DNA of 36,504 nt from Volvariella volvacea V23. Its lineage: Eukaryota; Basidiomycota; Agaricomycetes; Agaricales; Pluteaceae. The stretch spans positions 78,169-114,672 of the forward strand of contig KB722771.1 of the NCBI GenBank assembly GCA_000349905.1, written 5' to 3'. The translations under genes were made by a program, and so were the position numbers. Every line of letters begins with the position of its first letter. Within the stretch, counting starts at the first letter, position 1. Below, piece after piece: positions 30,689-36,504 of this stretch. The notes beneath the pieces were generated by a model that saw only the letters and a program-made list of their open reading frames with translations, searched no databases and had not been told where the DNA came from.

Positions 30689-32506
30689 ATGGATCGTGCT
30701 GCAAATTGGATTCCGGCTGAAGGTAACGTCCTCAGCGCGCTATCAACAAATGCAAAACTGATTTTGACCAAGGGCGTTTCGAGGCCCTTGAACCACATGT
30801 AAAGTTTTCCGCTCTTCACTTTGGCGACAATCGAGACACTTCACTGCTTTACATTGACAGAACTCGGGATTCACTCCTTATTGAAATCGATGCTTGGGCA
30901 GAGGATATAACTTCTCCTCAAGTCTTGTGCGTTACGGGCCCTGTCGCCTCTGGAAAAACGATCCTGCTACAGCAATTAGCAAGACGGGTTTGGAAGAGAG
31001 CGCACCTCGGAGGCCAATACTTTTCTGGCAAGGCGACCCGGAACGTACTGGATTGAAGAACTTCGTTGTCACACTTGCATACGATCTTGGATTCATCCTG
31101 CCCAGTTCGGCCAAGATCATTCGCGCGGTGTTGGATGGTAACCCATCGTTCTTTGATGCGCCTATCGAAGAGCAATGGGAGAATCTCATTGTCAAACCAC
31201 TGGAGACCCTCAATGGGAATTCCATGTCATTCAGACCACTCGTTATTATTGACGGCATAGACGAGTGTTCATCGCGAGATGACCAACTATGGGTTGTGGC
31301 GAAAACGATTGAACTGTGCACTCGTTTCCCTGTGGCGCTAATTCTGTCGAGCCGTCCCGAATACCATCTCCAAGTCGAAATGATGAAATACCAGAAACAA
31401 TTCCCATCGTTGTTCCGCTCATTTATCCAGCTTGAAGACAATGACGATGTACAACAACAGATGAGAAGGCTGCTGTATCCTATGTATTGCGATGTGGGGA
31501 AAGTAGAGGTAGACCGCAACTGGGTGCCAACATCTCTACTGGACGAAACATTCGAGACCGTGATCGCCGATGCCCGTGGACAACTCCTCATGGTAGAAGC
31601 CCTTCGGTCATACGTTGTTCCATATGAGGTCATGCCTGACATTCGGAACGATTTAAACCGACTACAGTACGATGGGAAGGTACAGGCGAAAGCCTTACAC
31701 GCTTTCGACAAGCGCTACGATTCAGTCATGGTCTCTGCCAAATCCTTTTTGAATGCGGAGCAAAAGGTTCTACGCGATAAGATCTTCTATTACCTCCTCT
31801 ATATCCAAGAGGACAGCGTGCGTGGCATTAGTGTCTTCTGGGATACTTCGAGCGCCGAGGTCCGAACAGTGTTGCAGCAATATTACTCCGTGGTTCGCGT
31901 TCCTAGTTCGGACACCCAAGCCCTTAAATTCGACACCTACACATTTCAGGGATTTCTTTCTTCTCCATTTTGAGGCGGAAAGGACGCCAAGCATTACATC
32001 TCAAAGGCGTCATATTCCATAGACGCCTTTGAGCAGGCACTATATTTGGCTGAGCATCGCGGGCTTCACAAGACAGCCACTGCTCCTGTGCACTTGATCT
32101 CATTGTGGCTTAGGCTCAAACCTCAAATCAATCTGTCATCTTTGAGATCAAGGTGGCAATCCAAGCGAAGGATCATTCGAGCTTTGGACACCTTTGATTT
32201 CTCTTCATGGTTGTCTCAATGGTATTTGAACCAGAAAAGCGAAGAGCTCGAAGCGGCGTACAAGGAATTTAGGGGTTGGGTCAATAAGTTATCCAAGGTA
32301 GGCAACCTCGTCTACTATGGCAAACACAGAATCTCATATCATTTGTTCCAAAAAAGAGCACTCTGAAGAAATTCGCCGAGGATGCCCTTTCCAGAGCGAT
32401 AGATCACACTCAGACGGCTAGCCAGCGCTCGACCCTTCTAGCGCGCTTGTTCAAGGTGCTATCGCCCAAGTGGATATTTGACACTTCTGCACGTACCTCC
32501 AACTGA
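30689..32506 (+). pseudogene. Type G NACHT protein with one frameshift and one nonsense codon
   Basis: Exons: 30689..30722 (MDRAANWIPAEG, longer than the usual seven residues), 30773..32297 and 32357..32506; introns of 50 and 59 nt. The P-loop is GPVASGKT. One T is missing from the T run at 31021-31024, breaking QYFFWQGDPERT. A TGA at 31971-31973 stands where paralogues have HRGGK, consistent with CGA to TGA. Between and after the breaks the sequence is fully open: Walker B RPLVIIDGIDEC, ILSSRPEYHLQ and the ending LSPKWIFDTSARTSN. With only two point lesions it is a recent pseudogene, or a gene if one lesion is an assembly error. Confidence 0.85.
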
Positions 32507-32555
32507 CTATGCCAACCGCCGTTTTCTCGCCATGTCCGCCAATTGTGCTGTCGGC

Positions 32556-32615
32556 TCGCATATACCCTCGTTAGTGTTAGTCTTTCTATTCATCGGGTAC
32601 ATCTTCATAACCTGA
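32556..32615 (+). other. Membrane-helix segment downstream of the 30689 copy
   Basis: The frame reads SHIPSLVLVFLFIGYIFIT and stops at TGA. A donor in exon 3 (TCTGCAC followed by GTACCT) and the acceptor TCGTTAG would join it in phase and add LLVFLFIGYIFIT. It occupies the same relative place as the segments at 24003 and 30103. Confidence 0.45.
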
Positions 32616-32999
32616 AAGGCACGGAAAACCCATACACGTACTATCTCTGCATCCCCGAGGCATCAGAATATTTGCATTTCCGCTCACCTTATCCTACGAC
32701 TTTGAGCTAAATCGTTGCTGCCATAACAGTTGCATCCTCACGCCGCGACGCTACATCATGGTACGACAACACGAGATCGAAGTTCAGGGTCGTTGTCGAT
32801 GCTCATCAATCTGGTCGCCCGTCAGTGTGTTCCGACGCACTGGCCCCCACCCCCCTATGGGCGCAATTGAAATGTGACTATTTGAATGTTCAGGGTGGTG
32901 CTCGCTGCGACTAATTGGTACAATGCTTCCTTGAATATCGTGTCCTCTTTTGGATATGATGCAATGTTGCTGGGTTGGTGGCCGTTCTACGCTCTGGGG
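32616..32999. other. Intergenic and promoter region
   Basis: No coding exon is supported. The end of this stretch runs into the TATA box at 33000. The open frame at 32886-33122 covers this promoter and is not a gene. Confidence 0.4.
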
Positions 33000-33007
33000 T
33001 ATATAAA
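33000..33007 (+). promoter_or_regulatory. TATA box of the 33090 gene
   Basis: TATATAAA, 90 nt upstream of the split ATG, followed by a pyrimidine- and CA-rich leader typical of well-expressed fungal genes. Confidence 0.65.
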
Positions 33008-33089
33008 CCCGCTGGTTTCGGCCTCTCTCAGTTCTATCAGCTACACTAGCACCACAACGCCCAACAACTTCACTTCTACCACAAACAAA

Positions 33090-33338
33090 ATGTACGCTCT
33101 TCCCTCTCCGTCGTGCTATTAATCACTCACGCTTCTCTCCTCTAGGTCTTCTCTTGCAATTTCCCAAGAATTTTCCACTCTCGCCATTAACCACCACCGC
33201 GAGATGGAGACGCCCTCGACCCCCGCGTCCCGAAAGACTGTGGATGCAGACGGGCCGGACTGCGTCGACTTGAGCTCAGCTCAGTGTTGCCACTGTGGAT
33301 ACAGAGATTCTCATGCGAGCAACTGCCCATTCCGCTGA
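33090..33338 (+). CDS. 64-aa zinc-knuckle-like protein with an intron inside its start codon
   Basis: Splicing 33092..33145 (54 nt, GT-AG with pyrimidine-rich end) joins AT to G and creates the ATG. The frame 33146..33338 then reads MSSLAISQEFSTLAINHHRE, a Ser/Thr/Pro-rich middle, and the ending QCCHCGYRDSHASNCPFR. The spacing C-x2-C-x5-H-x3-C is close to a CCHC zinc knuckle (C-x2-C-x4-H-x4-C) but shifted by one residue. Without splicing the ATG would open MYALPSPSCY and stop. The TATA box, leader and cysteine-rich ending support a real gene. I recall similar short agaricomycete proteins ending in CPF, but cannot name a function; nucleic-acid or zinc binding is a guess. Confidence 0.6.
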
Positions 33339-34149
33339 GCCATACTAGTATGACCATAGTTTATAGTCTCTACCAGCTCTTGTTGCAGAGTACATAGCAA
33401 CTCCACCACATATTGAGATGCTGTGTTCACCTAAATTCGTTATGCAATCTAAGATATTCGCCTGCATTCAGTTGAGATGATATGCCACCGCGAACCTCAG
33501 TGGCACAGGCACATCCGGCAAAGTCTATGCGTGGAATTGTCGTCAACGCCAAACCCGTTACCTCAACTTCCACCTCCGTGTTCTCTCACTCGACTTGAGC
33601 AGCCGTGGAGTGGCTACGTGATCCGATCGTTCAAATTGTTGGCTCTTTACAACGTGAACATGTTATTCGCGCAAAATACAGACACACGCGGCAAGCGCAG
33701 GAGTCTGTTCAACAACCGACTCGATTCGGATAGACTAAACGTTCCTGCCAGAGTCCCGACCCGTTCTCTATCCGTTGGTCCAAGAGACCTGGTGAACATC
33801 TGGGTGTCGCCTGGCACCGAGCGTTTCTAAAGAGCTCTCAAGAGCTGCAAAGCGATATAAGATCGTGCTAGCAATTGAATCAATGATCCATATACGAATG
33901 GACTAAAAGCGAGCATCAGGACGTCAGCACACTAATTCAAACGAGTAAGGACGACGCATATAAGCAATGAAATCTCTGCCAGTCCAGCCATTCTCATGAA
34001 AGACAATGCGATCATTATTGTAGTTTGCATATACGACATTCGAAAGTTTGCTAGAAGTCCTTCAAGTACAAGTTCCCATCGACGGCTGCATCCCGCTCAG
34101 CTGACTCCTAAGACGGTGAAAAACACGAAATACGCACTGAAGCCCTTGG
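33339..34149. other. Intergenic, no gene seen
   Basis: A 117-codon plus-strand frame (33477-33830) lacks motifs and a promoter. Nothing else is recognised. Confidence 0.3.
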
Positions 34150-34740
34150 GCTGGAACTAAGCCGACCCAGCATTCCACATGGCCTTCTTGATCGCGCCGG
34201 CATACAACGTGACTGTCGGGTTTCGGCTTCCTTTTTGACTGGCAATGTTTGATCCAAGGATCAGCTTGTCCCAGCTGCCGTGCTAGAGTAGTTGTTCATC
34301 GATGCAGCGGCAACAGCGCCAGTATGCGTGTTTGTTGGAATTGGGCTGAGAGGTATACATATGTGGAACGCATCGAATCCTCAGCGATGAACTAAAGGAC
34401 ATGGAGATGTTAGCTGGGATAGGGATGAGAGGGGGAACAACAAACCGTGACATAGACGTCGATATCAGAGTCGCGGCGATACTCGATGACGGCTCAGGTT
34501 TTTCCCTCTGCACTGGTCGTATAGACCTTGAAGTGGTGTGTAACGGGGGTGCTTGGTCATCTTAAAGTCATGGAGAGTCTTGTAGCAGGGGAAGCCATCA
34601 GGATCTGTGTGAAGAAGGGGCGTATTGAGCCACTGCAAACGATTCTGGGTTGTAAAGACATACCCCTCCCGATGTTCTCAAGTAGGTGCATTTATGCGCC
34701 CCAGCATCCCAGGCTGCCTTGGTAAGCCCCAAAGCTGTTC
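34150..34740 (-). pseudogene. Unrecognised decayed coding sequence
   Basis: Successive minus-strand pieces look coding but change frame. GYVFTTQNRLQWLNTPLLH occurs near 34650. HFKVYTTSAEGKT is followed by a stop and AVIEYRRDSDIDVYVT near 34530-34450. An intron-like GTTTGTTG...TTTAG comes next, then FIAEDSMRSTYVYLSAQF. WDKLILGSNIASQKGS and VTLYAGAIKKAMWNAGSA occur near 34270-34160. At least one stop and two frame changes interrupt it. I do not recognise the family. Confidence 0.3.
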
Positions 34741-34966
34741 AATGGCGATTTGAACAGGATTTCGTTCGAGTTGTCAACATGAATCTGGAGTCCAGAGGTC
34801 ACGAAGATGTTGGACGAGTGAGGCAATGGAAGAGTGGTACGTTGACGAATAGAGAAGAGCATTTTGGAGACTGGTGTCAGAAAACGCGCTCAGGGTTTGT
34901 TGACACTTATTTGCTGATCTTCAACTTACCAGACTTGCATAAACCAGAACTACAAGGCAATGCTGG

Positions 34967-35434
34967 CCATCTGTTACGGCGACTCTACCTTAACGCGTCG
35001 TAGGGTTATAACGTCAGCGGTCTAGCGCTTCCGTCGAGAACGAGTAAGATGACGAGAATGAACAAGGCCAGCGTTTGCTGAGTCGGAGTTCCGTCAAAGA
35101 CGTTAATGAGGTGAGTCGAGGTTGTTATTGGTACTGAAAGTACGGGAAGATACAAGAGAAGAAACAAGAGGTCAAGCTAAAGTTCTACGCTAGAGAATCG
35201 AGGTATTTATATGTTCTTGTGGTATTAGGTTATGGCTGTGAAAGGAAATGCTGTACTCGAGTCATATGTACGCGTAAGCTATGGACGCATAAGCTGTACG
35301 TGCGTATACTGCTGAATGGAGGAATGCTATTGTAGTTACCGAAAGAAGTTGTAACTACTTGAAAGAGAAAAGAGTCCAATAGTCCGAAAGCACACTAGCT
35401 GATGGTGACGATTATTCATCGTTGTAACACCATC
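34967..35434 (-). mobile_element. Solo LTR with 5-bp target-site duplication
   Basis: The element spans 34972-35429 (458 bp) and begins TGTTAC and ends GTAACA, perfect 6-bp inverted termini. It is flanked by CCATC at 34967-34971 and 35430-35434. On the minus strand CATATAAATACCT (35213-35201) provides a TATA box well inside the element, as in LTR promoters, so the element probably points leftwards. No internal gag-pol or second LTR is present, which fits deletion by LTR-LTR recombination. Assignment to Ty1/copia or Ty3/gypsy cannot be made from the LTR alone. Confidence 0.88.
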
Positions 35435-35644
35435 CCTTCTTGACCTCTTACCACCACCTTCCTATTTGGGAATGGCCTCTCCTCCACTGTCTGGCTCGTT
35501 ATGGACACCCTCCAGTGCCTCCGATGCCCTCACGGGCTAGGGGGATAAGTTGCCTTCACTGCCGAGAGGTGGGCACCTGGTTGGGTACACAATCGATGGG
35601 TGTGATGGGGTGGATGCCCCTGGATGGGTTCAGATGGGGTAGCG

Positions 35645-36504
35645 GCTTGGTCAAGAGGTGAGTCTGTCTGGCCCACAATATGGGCTGTCCATTCCTTTCT
35701 TTTAGCCCAGGCATCCTGTTGCTAGCTGCAGGCTCTGCTTGATGACCCTCTTGACAGGGGGTTTTGACAAAAACTCAACTAACAAGTCCATGGCACAATC
35801 AACCTGCCCCAGCTGTGCATTTTTGAAAAGGAAGTCCAAAACTCCCAAATATAGACCATAAGACAGATACATAGCCTAGACATGCAAGAGAGATATAGTC
35901 TGTCCCCTTGGTACTCCATGATGTGAGCAACACCATAGAAGGTAAACCTGGGCATGGGTTGCAAGTACCAGACCTCTATGGAAGATGAAGCACAACTATT
36001 GCCCAAGCATGTTTTAGTTGTTTACTGTATAACTTACACACCCAAGGGGGCTGTTGTAGGCACAGAGAAGCTGTCCTGGGGGTTTGGCACTGCTGGTCAT
36101 GGCAAGCAGCAATCAGTTTAGACAGGAAGATATTAGAACAATCAGGTTGGTCATGAAGGTGACTGTAATATTTCAACATGGCAAACATTTTTTTATCTTT
36201 CTTCTGTTTCTGTTTTTTATTTCCCATTAAAGCTTTTTAATACACTTACTTGCAATCTGGTTACCTACTTGAGGAAGAGGTTATTTGCTCTTACTTGACT
36301 ATGTATGTTTACCTATTAAGGAGGGTAAAGTTTCCTTTCTGTCTGACTCATATCCTGCACAACTACCTTATAGAGAGGCCTTTGACATGTTGGATCAAGA
36401 GGGGGGATAATGGCAATTATAAAATTGTTAGCATCATCCTTTGGGGACTGCAGATTACTCTGTGGACCTCTTTCCCTCTAGTCTTGTTATGCTGTTATAT
36501 GTAC
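35645..36504. other. CpG-free block, probably a methylated and mutated repeat
   Basis: I read every line from 35645 to the end on this strand and found no CG dinucleotide in 860 bp. The rest of the window has several per 60-base line in most places. TG and CA are abundant. A 75-codon minus-strand frame (35779-36006) has no recognisable motif. Loss of CpG to TpG/CpA by deamination of methylated cytosine is the simplest explanation, as known for transposons in several basidiomycetes. The identity of the element is unknown, and it runs off the window. Confidence 0.7.

Noticed and set aside
30932..31711. 259-codon minus-strand frame opposite the 30689 copy
   Set aside because: It is a shadow of the type G exon; the plus strand holds all conserved NACHT motifs.
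881..32506. Classical repeat-induced point mutation (RIP) as cause of all pseudogenes
   Set aside because: The coding copies keep many CpG and their lesions are mostly single indels and a few nonsense codons, not dense C-to-T change.
32886..33122. 78-codon frame beginning at 32886
   Set aside because: It covers the TATA box and leader of the 33090 gene.
35401..35434. Hairpin GATGGTG...CACCATC
   Set aside because: It is explained by the LTR end plus the CCATC target duplication rather than a terminator or independent element.

Overview
This is a nuclear contig window from a filamentous fungus, almost certainly an agaricomycete (mushroom-forming basidiomycete). The evidence is many phase-consistent GT-AG introns of about 43-95 nt, multi-exon genes, TATA boxes shortly upstream of some ATGs, and NACHT P-loop proteins of the basidiomycete NLR-like style. 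A 100-N assembly gap lies at 15751-15850. I recognised no rRNA, tRNA or CRISPR array. All gene models were spliced by eye from the raw sequence.

The dominant content is a cluster of two small NACHT subfamilies. Type G ('MWVPAEG' type, about 550-565 aa) starts with a 19-34 nt micro-exon, has one long NACHT exon (Walker A near residues 62-69) and ends with a short exon. Copies: 44-515(-) fragment; 881-2680(-) with two nonsense codons; 18133-19935(+) intact; 22145-23929(+) frameshifted; 24744-26540(+) with several frameshifts; 28237-29995(+) open; 30689-32506(+) one frameshift and one nonsense codon. Downstream of five of these lies a conserved-position segment coding a hydrophobic helix. Type T (about 490-540 aa) has an N-terminal exon with an SGNVNIYQ-like motif, then the same kind of NACHT core. 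Copies: 4055-5688(-) intact; 16096-17863(+) intact; relics at about 13450-14280(+), 20533-21860(+) and possibly 27500-27680(+). T and G copies recur in the same order and orientation (T then G), so the duplicating unit appears to be a T-G pair. Only T 16096 / G 18133 is intact on both sides.

Between the minus-strand and plus-strand arms is a non-NACHT block on the minus strand: a 641-aa multi-pass membrane protein (8809-10989), a 191-aa helical protein found only by splicing (7884-8672), and a 339-aa protein with a disordered Gly/Tyr/Arg-rich tail (6354-7511). A decayed membrane-protein paralogue lies at 11547-11900. A possible small secreted cysteine-rich protein is at 15096-15454.

The right end holds a 64-aa zinc-knuckle-like protein whose ATG is split by an intron (33090-33338), a clean 458-bp solo LTR with a 5-bp target duplication (34972-35429), and a terminal 860-bp stretch with no CpG at all (35645-36504). 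The last two mark a transposon-rich, probably methylated flank.

Inference: this is a birth-and-death innate-immunity or allorecognition NLR cluster. It combines a possible self-assembly motif on one partner (T) with an optional membrane anchor on the other (G). Functions are inferred from family and layout; nothing here proves them.
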